Part shown: positions 38,501 to 47,900 of the stretch, piece by piece | Layout: each line of letters starts with the position of its first letter | Numbering within the stretch: the stretch's first letter is position 1 | From: JACMLC01 sp963720235 | Lineage (GTDB): Bacteria; Acidobacteriota; Blastocatellia; Pyrinomonadales; Pyrinomonadaceae | Direction: 5' to 3' | NCBI GenBank assembly: GCA_963720235.1 | Contig: OY970389.1 | Span: 5,456,001-5,520,000, forward strand | Length of the DNA stretch: 64,000 nt | Program-made: the position numbers and the translations under genes | The notes under the pieces: model-generated | Told to the model about the DNA's origin: nothing | Database searches by the model: none | What the model saw: the letters and a program-made list of their open reading frames with translations, nothing else

Positions 38501-38917
38501 TTACATCACGCCGAGCTGCTGGTACAGGCTCATGAAATCAAAGTTGTTCCAGGCTTCGACAATCTTGCCGTCTTTGATGCGCACGATGGCGATGCCCGAA
38601 ATCTCCATTGGCTTTTTCGTTGCTTCAAATCCCAGTGTGTCGCCCATGTGTTGCCCGCGCACGAGGCAGCGCGCCGCCACCAGGTCGCCTTCGGCAATCG
38701 TCTCTTCGACACTGACAGAGATGTCCGGGAAGGCTCCGCGAAAGTTTTGGTGAAAAGCCTGAAACTCCGCAGGGCCGCGCAACTCGCCGCCGCTCACGTT
38801 GCCGAGCCCGTATGCGATGCCCTCTTCGGCAAACATCTCAGGAATCGCTTCACTCCGACCTTTGTTCCAGACCTCTTCAAACCAGCGACGAATCAACTGC
38901 TTATTTTCTTCTGACAT
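38501..38917 (-). CDS. SnoaL-like ester cyclase family protein
   Basis: 138 aa, NTF2-like fold. The N-terminus KQLIRRWFEEVWNKGR and the segments LRGPAEFQAFHQNFRGAFPD and VAARCLVRGQHMGDTLG are typical of the SnoaL polyketide-cyclase-like family, with the usual catalytic-type Asp and His positions around FPDI and GQH. A good ribosome binding site (aaggag) precedes the ATG. It follows the HExxH gene by 12 nt and is probably co-transcribed. Substrate unknown. Confidence 0.88.
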   Translation of the reverse strand: MSEENKQLIRRWFEEVWNKGRSEAIPEMFAEEGIAYGLGNVSGGELRGPAEFQAFHQNFRGAFPDISVSVEETIAEGDLVAARCLVRGQHMGDTLGFEATKKPMEISGIAIVRIKDGKIVEAWNNFDFMSLYQQLGVM

Positions 38918-38929
38918 GTCTGTCTCTCC

Positions 38930-40072
38930 TTATCTATAAAAAGCTTCATAGACTGTCTTGACCTTGCCCGCTTCGAGCTTGCCTGAGCGAATCATGCGAA
39001 TCAAAAAATCACGAAACGATTCCCGCCGCCCGTCAAACTTTTCGTCCTTCATCAAGCTATAAAGGACTGCGGCAAAGACATGCATCCCTTCGTCCTCTTC
39101 GCGCCAACGCGCGCGCGCATCCCGCGCAATCTCGAATCGCTCACAGATTATTTGGTCCAGAGCGCGCACGCAGTTTTCTTCCAGGTAACCTTCAAATGAA
39201 TTGTAACCGAACGAAGGATTATGATGCTCCACCTTGTCCATCAGAAACTCATCTTTGCGCAGGAGGTCGAGCGTCTTCTTGAGTTCCTTGTCCTGCGCGA
39301 GTCTGTACGGCGGATGCAGCATTTCATGGACGGCATTCTGCAAGACGATTCTGAAAGGATAGGCTGTGTCTGCGATAAAGCGCGTCCCGGTGATTCTGAT
39401 GCCATGCGGCTGAGAATAGTTGAGCAGATAGACCGTGATAATATTGGAAGAGAGCTTGAAGCCTAAAAGCTGTTCAACTTCCGTGATGACATTAAAGCCA
39501 TTCAACTCCTTTTCGATGCCGACGATTTTCTTCTGCACTTTCCCTAAAATGTTCTGCTGCCAGTATTCTGGAAATTTAATTGCTTTGAGAAAGAGAAAGA
39601 CTGTCTGCAAATCTTCTCGCACGGATTCAAACAAACGCCAGCCGCCGTCGCTGTAATAGTCTGTCTGCTTCAAAGTCTTCTTCATACGCGCGCTGTCTTT
39701 GAGCGTCCTCAGCATCTCATCCAGATTGCTGTCCTCCGTCGCAGAAAAATAGAGGGCCAGAAAAGCCGAGATGATGTTCTTATTCTCGTCCTTGATTTTG
39801 CGTTTGAGATTGGACAAAGCCGCGCGTGCCTGCGGCGTCAACTGCGGCTCAAATCGCGCGTAGTCGTCTTTGTAATAACGCACATAAAAAGGATCGCCCG
39901 TCAGCACATTAAGAAAGCAAACCGTATCAAGCATCAAAGACGGCTGGATGCGCCAATCAGTTTTGGTATGCAATCCGGTTTGCTGTTTCTTCTCTTGCGC
40001 TCTGGAAATCGCAGCACAGGGCAGAGCCGTGATGACGATGAGCGCGATTAAGAAGTGCGAGATGAGTTTCAT
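38930..40072 (-). CDS. Putative secreted zinc metallopeptidase (HExxH)
   Basis: 380 aa with a signal peptide (KLISHFLIALIVITALPCAA). The only recognisable catalytic feature is HEMLH at residues 249-253, preceded by the hydrophobic RIVLQNAV. A Glu pair at about 298-299 (GYLEENCVRALDQ) is a candidate third ligand, as in gluzincins. The rest is helical and charged, and I do not recognise a named family. It leads a two-gene unit with the SnoaL-like gene. Upstream lie a palindrome and a tandem array. Confidence 0.7.
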   Translation of the reverse strand: MKLISHFLIALIVITALPCAAISRAQEKKQQTGLHTKTDWRIQPSLMLDTVCFLNVLTGDPFYVRYYKDDYARFEPQLTPQARAALSNLKRKIKDENKNIISAFLALYFSATEDSNLDEMLRTLKDSARMKKTLKQTDYYSDGGWRLFESVREDLQTVFLFLKAIKFPEYWQQNILGKVQKKIVGIEKELNGFNVITEVEQLLGFKLSSNIITVYLLNYSQPHGIRITGTRFIADTAYPFRIVLQNAVHEMLHPPYRLAQDKELKKTLDLLRKDEFLMDKVEHHNPSFGYNSFEGYLEENCVRALDQIICERFEIARDARARWREEDEGMHVFAAVLYSLMKDEKFDGRRESFRDFLIRMIRSGKLEAGKVKTVYEAFYR

Positions 40073-40097
40073 TTTTGCAAGTGAGTGTCATCCGGTA

Positions 40098-40175
40098 CGC
40101 CCTCCCTGACGGTCGGGCTACTGCCCCGCTCTGGCGACTGTTAACGGGGCAGTAGCCCGACCGTCAGGGAGGGCG
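40098..40175. repeat. 30-bp-arm palindrome, CGCCCTCCCTGACGGTCGGG family
   Basis: The left arm cgccctccctgacggtcggg plus ctactgccccg (40098-40128) and the right arm 40145-40175 are perfectly complementary over 31 bp, with a 16-nt loop. An adjacent gagtgtcatc tail on the left recurs beside the other two copies at 49940 and 54248. Confidence 0.9.
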
Positions 40176-40200
40176 CAGGGCATTTGCAAGCCTCACTAAG

Positions 40201-40511
40201 TTTCAGCCCGACAACCTCAACCCCTTTTTTAACGGGCCGGATAAAAACTCTGGCGAGGCTGCCAGAAATTCTAACAGGCTAGCCAAATATTTTAGCGGGC
40301 CTGCCATAAATTTTGGCTGGACTGCCAAATATTTCATGAAGCTAGCCAAAGATTCCGGCTACGCTGCCAAAGTTTTTGGCAGACCAGCCGAATGTTTTGG
40401 CGAGGCTGTTAGAATTTCTGGCTGCGCTGCCAAATATTTTGGCGAGGCTGCCAAACATTTTGGCAGGCCAGTTAGAATCTTTAACCATCAGCCCGAAAAC
40501 TTAAATCCCTG
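40201..40511. repeat. Degenerate 21-bp tandem array, TTTGGCnnnnnnGCCAAA units
   Basis: At least 12 units in strict 21-bp register from 40228 to 40500, for example tttggcgaggctgccaaaca and tttggctggactgccaaata. Most units contain the palindrome TTTGGC-N6-GCCAAA. The array is bounded by 22-nt imperfect direct repeats (tcagcccgacaacctcaacc at the left, tcagcccgaaaacttaaatc at the right). The + frame is open across it as a 7-residue repeat (AAKYFGE-like) but has only an internal ATG at 40336 and no ribosome binding site. Confidence 0.88.
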
Positions 40512-40525
40512 AGTTTGCAGTAAAA

Positions 40526-42559
40526 CTACTGTCGCTTAGTCTGATACAGGCGATACATGCCGACTTCTGCGACGAGTGGAAAGCGTTGAAAGAAGGCATC
40601 GTTGACGGGCATGTAATTGCGCTCGACCGGCGTGACGACTATGTAATCAACGCCGTGTTTAGTAATCAACTCTTCGGCGTTAGGCGCGCCGACATAGATG
40701 CTCTTGATGTCATTCTCGCGCGGCACGTAATCGAGTCCATGCGCCCAGATATATCCTGTATAACCGAGGAAGGAACGCCTGCCCGTCAGAAACACAACCG
40801 GATTGTAAGTCGGTGCGTGAAGAATCAGAGCGCGCGGCGGCGTCATCTGCACAATCTTCTCTGCGAGGCGCACGCCGTCCGTTTCATACTCCTGATAGTT
40901 AATCTGCCTTGAAGCCACGCGCCACACGTCCAGCGCGCCAGCCATCGTGAGCGAAAGGAGCACGGCTGCCGTCAAAGTTTTCAGCAGCCAGTTGCCGCGC
41001 CACAGACGCGCGAGCACAAATGCGACTATCGGCACAGATGCTATGTACCAGTAAAAAAGAACCTTGATATTGTCCCAGGGCCAGGGCGCGAGCTTTATCA
41101 GGTTCGGGCCGATGAAGCAGAGCGTGAACGGCAGATAAAAGAGCAGCCAACGCTTGCCGATTAAATAATCCTTCCCGCGCCAGAGCAAAGCCCCCAACAA
41201 CAAAGGAATGAACAGCCCCAGATTCCTCAACCAGAAGATAACTATGTTCGCGTCCTCGGCCTTGTCCCATCCGAAATGAAAACCGATGAAAGAGTTGGCC
41301 TTGACCGAACTGCCCGACATGACCCACAACATCTGCGGGACTGCGAGCAGCAAAGCCAGCGCGAAGAACGCAGCCCACTCGCGCCAACTCTCTTTGAAAA
41401 AAATAAGCGCGAGACATCCTGCCATCCCCATCACAGTGATAAACGTGTGCGCGTGCACCAGCAACAGCATGCCTGCCATCACTCCCGCAGCAATCATGCG
41501 CCTCGCTTTATCGTTAAAAGGAAAAGAAGGGAAGAGGTAAAAAAGCGGGCGCGATGTTTCACTCACAACCGGCGCGTTCTTCGCCCGCTCCCTTTTCCCT
41601 TTCACCTCTTCCACATTTCCGCCTTCTGGATTTAATGCGAGCCACCATTGCGTGAAGATTGTGATGGCAATCGGAAGTCCGAAGAGGATACTGCGCTGTG
41701 TGATAAAGAGCGTAGTCAGCGCGTTGCCCCAACGCCATGCATTGCCCGGCAGAATTGTGTAGTCATGCTTCAAATCCCACAACATCTGCAAGATGCCGAG
41801 CCCTGTCTGCCGCGCCTCGCGCAACAAAATAATCCAACCTAGCCCGCCTGAGAAAAGCACGAGCACGGGAGCTAGAAATCCAGCCAGACGGTCGCGCGTC
41901 AGTTCCAGCGTCCAGCGATGCAGGACTCCTATGAACGACAGCGCGAGCACCATGTTGTGCAGGAACATTGAATTGCGCAGGCTCAATCCTGCGCGCATCA
42001 ACATCGCCGCGACGAAATCCGCGATGAAAGGATAAGCAAAACGCGTCCCCGCGTATGAAGGGTCTTCCGGCGGAAAGTTTTGTCCGTAAACAAAGCTCGT
42101 AATCGAAGCCAGGTGAAACGGCATGTCGCCCAGGTTATTGCTTCCGCCAGTGTAAATGCCTTCCGCCGTCTCGACCACCGCGCGGTCAAAGAAGTAGTAC
42201 AGCATCACTGTCAACAGCCCGTAGAAGATGACATACACGGACGCGCGCCAACTCGTATGCAGGATTGCGCGCCTCACGCCCACCCGCGCAGCCTGCACAT
42301 CATCCCTTACCTGAGAGACAAAGGCAGGCTTCATGAGCAGCAAGAGAGGCGAGGCCACCACCGCCGCCGAAAGTATCAGCGCAAGCGGCGTCAAGCCTAC
42401 GAAGGAAGCTATCACGAAACCCGCGAGGCCAAGCGCGGCGAGTCCCGTGCATGCTCCCATGCACAGGCGCGCGGCCAACGGCGCGTTCCTGTCATACAGG
42501 TAAGTCAACGCCGCGCCGCCCGCAGTTGCGATTAAGATGAGACCGACAGCAAAGAGCAT
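40526..42559 (-). CDS. Polytopic membrane protein, GT-C-like
   Basis: 677 aa with roughly 12-14 predicted membrane helices over residues 1-560 and a C-terminal soluble stretch (~570-677). The first large loop has GGSNNLGDMPFHLASITSFV and RFAYPFIADFVAAM, the kind of acidic loop seen in membrane glycosyltransferases of the GT-C class. The C-terminal part includes APTYNPVVFLTGRRSFLGYT and HGVDYIVVTPVERNY, resembling the soluble tails of such proteins. A cell-envelope glycan or lipid-sugar transfer role is inference. The start has no Shine-Dalgarno. Confidence 0.7.
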   Translation of the reverse strand: MLFAVGLILIATAGGAALTYLYDRNAPLAARLCMGACTGLAALGLAGFVIASFVGLTPLALILSAAVVASPLLLLMKPAFVSQVRDDVQAARVGVRRAILHTSWRASVYVIFYGLLTVMLYYFFDRAVVETAEGIYTGGSNNLGDMPFHLASITSFVYGQNFPPEDPSYAGTRFAYPFIADFVAAMLMRAGLSLRNSMFLHNMVLALSFIGVLHRWTLELTRDRLAGFLAPVLVLFSGGLGWIILLREARQTGLGILQMLWDLKHDYTILPGNAWRWGNALTTLFITQRSILFGLPIAITIFTQWWLALNPEGGNVEEVKGKRERAKNAPVVSETSRPLFYLFPSFPFNDKARRMIAAGVMAGMLLLVHAHTFITVMGMAGCLALIFFKESWREWAAFFALALLLAVPQMLWVMSGSSVKANSFIGFHFGWDKAEDANIVIFWLRNLGLFIPLLLGALLWRGKDYLIGKRWLLFYLPFTLCFIGPNLIKLAPWPWDNIKVLFYWYIASVPIVAFVLARLWRGNWLLKTLTAAVLLSLTMAGALDVWRVASRQINYQEYETDGVRLAEKIVQMTPPRALILHAPTYNPVVFLTGRRSFLGYTGYIWAHGLDYVPRENDIKSIYVGAPNAEELITKHGVDYIVVTPVERNYMPVNDAFFQRFPLVAEVGMYRLYQTKRQ

Positions 42560-42649
42560 AAGAGCAAGAAAGAATCGTCCTCAGTCAGAATATTGCACAA
42601 AGAGATTTTATGTCTTTGACGTGAGATTGCAACCGTAGATTAAACACAG

Positions 42650-42721
42650 AGGAGACAGAGGAATGTGAGATTTCAAATTTCAGATTTCAAATTTCAGATT
42701 TGAAATCTCACATTCCTCTTT
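42650..42721. repeat. Inverted repeat, GAGATTTCAAATTTCAG-word family
   Basis: Between the two minus-strand genes. gaggaatgtgagatttcaaa and tttgaaatctcacattcctc are perfectly complementary. The middle is tandem ttcagatttcaaat words. Related lone words occur at 1752-1779, 20186-20214 and 54218-54235. Confidence 0.88.
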
Positions 42722-42725
42722 TGTC

Positions 42726-44918
42726 TCAAGGCAAGCGAGTCGAAGGCACTGGCACATCGCTCGACAGTCCGAAAGGCATGCTCAGGAAGCCAGCCGCGCT
42801 TCGTTGCACGAACCAGTTGCCGTCGCGGAAGACTGCGACATCCGCTTTCCCGTCGCCGTCATAGTCTGCGGGCGCGAGTATGTCTGTGCTCAAACCAAAC
42901 TGCATGGCAGCAAAGCCATCGAGGCTGCGTTGCAGATACCAGACACCTGCGCGAAAGACTGCGAGGTCAGCAATGCCGTCGCCGTCGTAATCTCCGACCA
43001 CAGGCTTATCGCCCGCGACGCCAAACTGCGCGGCGCGAAACTGATTGTCAACACTTCTTATCCAGTACCAGTTGCCGTCACGAAAGACCGCGAGGTCAGT
43101 CTTGCCATCGCCGTCAAAGTCCGCCGGAACTGCTTTGTCCGTTTGTATGCCGAACTGCACTGCGCGAAACTGATTGTCAGAGCTTTGCAGGTAATACCAG
43201 TTGCCAGCACGAAAGACTGCGAGGTCTGCCAATCCGTCGCCGTCATAATCCGCAGGCACTGGCACATCGCCCGCTTGCCCGAACTGCATTGAGCGCAGTT
43301 GATTATTCGAGCTTGCGAGGATGTACCACTCGCCGTTGCGGAAGACTGCCACATCTGTTTTTCCATCACCGTCGTAATCCGCAGGCACAAGGCGGTCTGA
43401 AGCGAAGCCGAATTGAAGAGCCATCAGGCCGCTCGTGCTCTGCTGGACATACCATGTGCCGTCGCGGAAAACTGAGATGTCACTCATTCCGTCGCCGTCG
43501 AAATCGAATGCGGCGCGATTCTGCTCAACCACGAGCCCTGTGTGATAGCGCGCCAGCGCAAAGTCGAAATACTTCAAATTCGTTCCCATGAGCGGCGTCA
43601 GCATGGCTCTTCCGGCGACAAGAAGTTTGCCGTCCGGCTGCAAGGCCAGCGCGGCTGCGAAATCGCCCGGACTGCCAAAGTCTGTTGTCACCTTGCCGCC
43701 CATCCCGAAAGATGCATCGGGCGAGCCGTTCGCGTTGTAGCGAACGAGTCCAAAATCCGTGTTGTTCGCGGAAGTTTGCACAGAGCCCGCGAGAACGATT
43801 TTGCCGTCGGACTGGACAACGAGCGAGCGCGTCTCGCCGATAGCATCGTCCCGGCCAGACACATCCGTCATCACGCTCCCACCCGTCCCGAACGTCGCAT
43901 CGAGCGAGCCGTTCGCGTTGTAGCGCGCCAGCGCGAAATCAAGACCACCTGTGCCGCGCGCCTCGCCTCCGACTAAAATCCTGCCGTCCGGCAAAACCGC
44001 CAGCGAGCGCGCGGCGTTGTGCCGATTATTAAAGTCGGAAATAACCTTGCCGCCCGCGCCGAAGTTTGCGTCGAGCGCGCCGTCCGTGTGATAGCGCGCG
44101 AGCGCGAAATCCGCATCCGACGTGTCAAGGATTAAGCGACTCTCTCCGGCGACGATGATTTTGCCGTCCGCTTGCAAAGCAAGTGCATGTGCAGAGGAGG
44201 CTGCGCCGAACCGCGTCGTCAATTTTCCGTCGCCGTCAAAGGTTGTGTCCAGCGAGCCGTTCGGGTTGTAACGCGCCAACACAAAGTCTCCCTCATAGAC
44301 ATTCACCTCCCCGTTGGCTTGTCCGGCGACGATGATCTTTCCGTCCGGTTGCAGAAGGATTGCATGGCCCGTGTCGTTATGGCTGAAAGAGGTTGCTGTC
44401 CAGCCGTCCGCATCAAAGGTCACATTGAGTGTCCCATCGGAGTTGTAACGCACCAGCAGAAAATCGCTGCTCGAAAGGCCCACGCTCTTTGCTCCGGCGA
44501 GCAGAATTTTGCCGTCCGGCTGCACGGCGATGGCGCGAATCTGGCAAGTGTCTTCACCGAGCAAGGTCTCGACCACTCCCATCTGGCCGAACGTCGAATC
44601 AAGCGAGCCTGCGGGCGTGTAACGGGCCAGGATGATGGCGTCAGGGAAAGCGTTCACGTTGTTTCCGGCGACGAGGATTTTGCCATTCGTCTGAACCGTT
44701 ACCGCGAAGGCATGATTGTGCAGCGTCTGCACATCGAGCGACGCCCTGCCGTCGCCGTCAAACGTCGCATCAAGGCTGCCAGCCGTCTGCGACTGCGCCG
44801 CAGCACAAGACAGGAAAATAATGATGCAAGTGAGATTGAAATAAACGAACCGGGAAAAGTTTTTGTGCGCGGGTAAGAGGCATGACAAGGCCCGCAACTG
44901 TCCAGCATCGAGTCGCAT
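42726..44918 (-). CDS. Secreted delta-60 repeat / FG-GAP repeat protein
   Basis: 730 aa from the ATG at 44918, with aaggag 8 nt upstream. A frame to 44993 overlaps the previous gene. A hydrophobic N-terminal segment (FNLTCIIIFLSCAAAQSQ) acts as the signal. Residues ~50-470 are about eight delta-60-type repeats: LQPDGKIIVAG ... FALARYNxNGSLDxTFGxGG. Residues ~480-730 are six FG-GAP/VCBS-type repeats of ~43 aa with the DxDGDGxxDxAVF calcium-type loop and an (F/Q)FG ending. It is a likely beta-propeller surface or secreted protein. The gap to the upstream giant gene is 37 nt, so the two probably share a transcript. Confidence 0.92.
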   Translation of the reverse strand: MRLDAGQLRALSCLLPAHKNFSRFVYFNLTCIIIFLSCAAAQSQTAGSLDATFDGDGRASLDVQTLHNHAFAVTVQTNGKILVAGNNVNAFPDAIILARYTPAGSLDSTFGQMGVVETLLGEDTCQIRAIAVQPDGKILLAGAKSVGLSSSDFLLVRYNSDGTLNVTFDADGWTATSFSHNDTGHAILLQPDGKIIVAGQANGEVNVYEGDFVLARYNPNGSLDTTFDGDGKLTTRFGAASSAHALALQADGKIIVAGESRLILDTSDADFALARYHTDGALDANFGAGGKVISDFNNRHNAARSLAVLPDGRILVGGEARGTGGLDFALARYNANGSLDATFGTGGSVMTDVSGRDDAIGETRSLVVQSDGKIVLAGSVQTSANNTDFGLVRYNANGSPDASFGMGGKVTTDFGSPGDFAAALALQPDGKLLVAGRAMLTPLMGTNLKYFDFALARYHTGLVVEQNRAAFDFDGDGMSDISVFRDGTWYVQQSTSGLMALQFGFASDRLVPADYDGDGKTDVAVFRNGEWYILASSNNQLRSMQFGQAGDVPVPADYDGDGLADLAVFRAGNWYYLQSSDNQFRAVQFGIQTDKAVPADFDGDGKTDLAVFRDGNWYWIRSVDNQFRAAQFGVAGDKPVVGDYDGDGIADLAVFRAGVWYLQRSLDGFAAMQFGLSTDILAPADYDGDGKADVAVFRDGNWFVQRSAAGFLSMPFGLSSDVPVPSTRLP

Positions 44919-44955
44919 CGTCTTTGCTCCTTTTAATAGTTTTGCCGCGCACTTT

Positions 44956-47900
44956 CTATGGCGCGCGCGGTGCTGGCAGGGGCATGTCGTCACTTAAACC
45001 GAATTGTGTAGCTGCAAATCCGTTCTGGCTTTGCAGTATATACCAAACGCCCGCACGATAGACAGCCACATCCGTCCGTCCGTCGCCGTCATAATCAGCA
45101 GGCACGGGCGCATCGTTGCTCTGCCCGAACTGCATTGCGCGGACGCCGCCAGTGCTCTGTTGCATGTACCAGTTGCCGTCACGAAACACAGCCACATCAG
45201 CCTTCGCATCGCCGTCATAATCTCCAGCCACAGGCACGTCCGTCGAAAGACCGAACTGCACAGCCGCAAAGCCCGTCTGCGAGCCGAGCAGATACCATGT
45301 GCCTGCGCGAAAGACTGCTATATCCGTCTTGCCGTCGCCATCGTAATCCGCCGGAACTACTTTGTCCGAAGCAAGACCGAACTGCACAGAGCGCATCTGA
45401 TTGGTCGAGCTATCCAAGATATACCAGACGCCCTGCCGAAAGACTGCCGTGTCTGCTTTACCGTCTCCGTCGTAATCGGCAGCGACAGGCACGTCGCCGC
45501 TTGTGCCGAACTGCACTGTGCGCAGTTGATTATTAGAGCTTGCGAGGATGTGCCAATCTCCATTGCGAAAGACTGCGATGTCCGTCTTGCCGTCGCCGTC
45601 AAAATCTGCCGGAGCAATCTTGTCCGAGGCCAAACCGAATTGCGTGCCTGCAAATCCTTGCGCCGAACGATTGAGATACCACGTCGCGTTTGATTGACGG
45701 AAAACTCCGACATCCGATTGACCATCGCCGTCGAAATCAAATGCAGTTCCTGCGTTCAAGCCAAGCGTGCCGCGTCGGAAAATATCCGCGCCGTCGCTGA
45801 TGAGGCTCGGATACTGTTCATTTGTCCCGCCGACCCAGCCATTGTCTGCGTCAACGAAAAACAGTCCGGTCGAAAGAGTGTCGAGCGAGACCAACTCGCG
45901 CGTGAAATTTTGCCCGCCGTCAATCGTGCGTAAGGCATAGGTCGCGGCGTCGTATTCAGCTGTGAGCGGGTCATAATCAAACTCTGCGACCCATGCGACC
46001 TGTGTATTGACAGCATGGACTGCAACCGCATCGGGCATGGACTTCATGCTCCAAGTCTGCCCGCCGTTCGTGGTATGCCAGAGTTCTACAAAGCCGCTGC
46101 CGTTTGAGCCCAAGGCCCAGCCGTTGTTTTCGTCCACGAAAGAAACGTCAAACCAGCTTCCGCTCAAAGCGACTCTGGTCCAGGTCGCAAAGCCGTCTGT
46201 GGATTTGATAATCTGCGCGCCCGCTGCGGCATAGCCGATGTTCGGGCTCACCATATCCACATCGCGTATGATTGAAGAATCAGGAAAGCGCGTGTAAGTC
46301 CAGGTCTGGCCGCCGTCTATCGAGCGCACAATCGGCGCGCCGCCTCCGTCAAAGCCGACCGACACGATTGTCTGATTGTCGAAAGTATCAATCGCCCAGG
46401 CGTTATGCGCCGGAGCATTGTTGACTTCCTCCCAGTCGCGCCCGCCGTTTCGTGTGCGCAGGACGGAAGGAATGCTCGGCGTGCCTATCCGACCGCGTAT
46501 GCTGACCCATCCGTTCTGTCTATCCGGGAAAGCGATTCCGGCTGGCAGAGCAGCCTGCGGGTCGCCGCCCGTATAGATGTGCTGTCTGGACCAGAACTTT
46601 CCGCCGTTGGTTGTCGAGAGAATGTCGCCGTTGTAAGTCGAAGCCCATGCATGACGCGCATCTGTGGCGACGATTTTATGAACCTGATAACCGCCACCAC
46701 TTTGCCGCGCAGTCCATGTCGCGCCCCCATCGCTCGTCGTATAGACTTGCCCTGTGTGGCCGACTGTGATGCCGCGCAGTGGGTCGGACATATGTATGTC
46801 TTCAAGCGGGTAATTGAATCTGGTTGGAGCAGTAAGGCCGCCGCGCTGCGTGTGCCATGTCACTCCGCCGTCAGATGTGCGAATAATATTCTCCTTCGTG
46901 CCGACGCCCCAGCCGTTCATCGCGTCCGTGAAGAAAAGCTGAGAGACAAAAGTTCCATCGGGAGTCGCGCCCTGCGTCCATGTCACGCCGCCGTCCGTCG
47001 TGTAATCAATTTTCTGACGGATGACGGTGCCGTCAAAGTCTGAATTGTTGATGCGCCAGCCGCGATTCATGTCGAACCATTCACTGCCGCCTGTCGCGCC
47101 GGGTTGCTGCGTCCATGTGTCGCCGCCGTTCTTTGTCACCAGCACGCCTTCGCTGCTGCTGATGATGCCGTTCAACTCGTCGAAGAATTTTACAAGCCCT
47201 GCGCGAATCGGCAGGTCTTGCCTGAGCCAGGTTCTGCCGCCGTCCGTCGTCCTCATAATGTTGCGCGTCGCGTTGCCCGTCGCAAAGCCTCTCGTCAAAC
47301 TGGCGAAAGTCATTTGATAGACAGTGCCGACGCCGGGCAGAGTGTTATGCGCCTGCTTCCATGTGCGCCCGCCGTCGTTTGTGTAAAGAGCTATGTTGCC
47401 GTGCGCCCAGCCGTTCAGCGCGTCCTCGAAATGGACTGCGTTGAGTTGCTCATATGTGCCGCTCTGCTGACGTTCCCAGGTGATGCCGCCATCCGTCGTG
47501 TGCACAATCACGCCAAAGCTGCCAACCGCCCAACCTTCCAGAGACGAAATCATGTGAACATCGGAGAGGGTTTGCCCCGTCGGAAAAGAGGCTTGCTTTT
47601 TCCAATCGGACTCGAAGATAAACAAGACTCCGCTTGACGGCACACTAATCTGCGCGCCGACAGCGTTTGAGAGTGTGATATTCAGAGATTCGACAGGTTC
47701 AGAGATTGAATCATTGCATGTCGTGATGTTGAATGAGCGCATGACTTCGCCGGGAAGGAAAGTCAGCGTGCCGCTCGTGTTGATGTAATCAACTCCCGGC
47801 GTGCAAGCCGCGCCGCCCGTCGCCGCGCCGTTCGAGGTCTGGTAATCAATCGTCACCGAACCGATTTGATTAAAGTTGCGCGTCAGCACGATGCTCTGAA

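Noticed and set aside
40201..40511. CRISPR array
   Set aside because: Units are contiguous 21-mers without unique spacers, and no cas gene is present.
40156..40512. Open frame through the 21-bp array as a heptapeptide-repeat protein
   Set aside because: A 21-bp period keeps any stop-free frame open automatically. There is no start codon with a ribosome binding site except an internal ATG at 40336. Kept only as a remark under the array.
44172..44876. 234-codon + frame opposite the delta-60 protein, and similar + frames at 45004-45693 and 46405-47043
   Set aside because: They are complementary frames of repetitive coding DNA in the giant minus-strand genes, with no domain similarity and no ribosome binding site.
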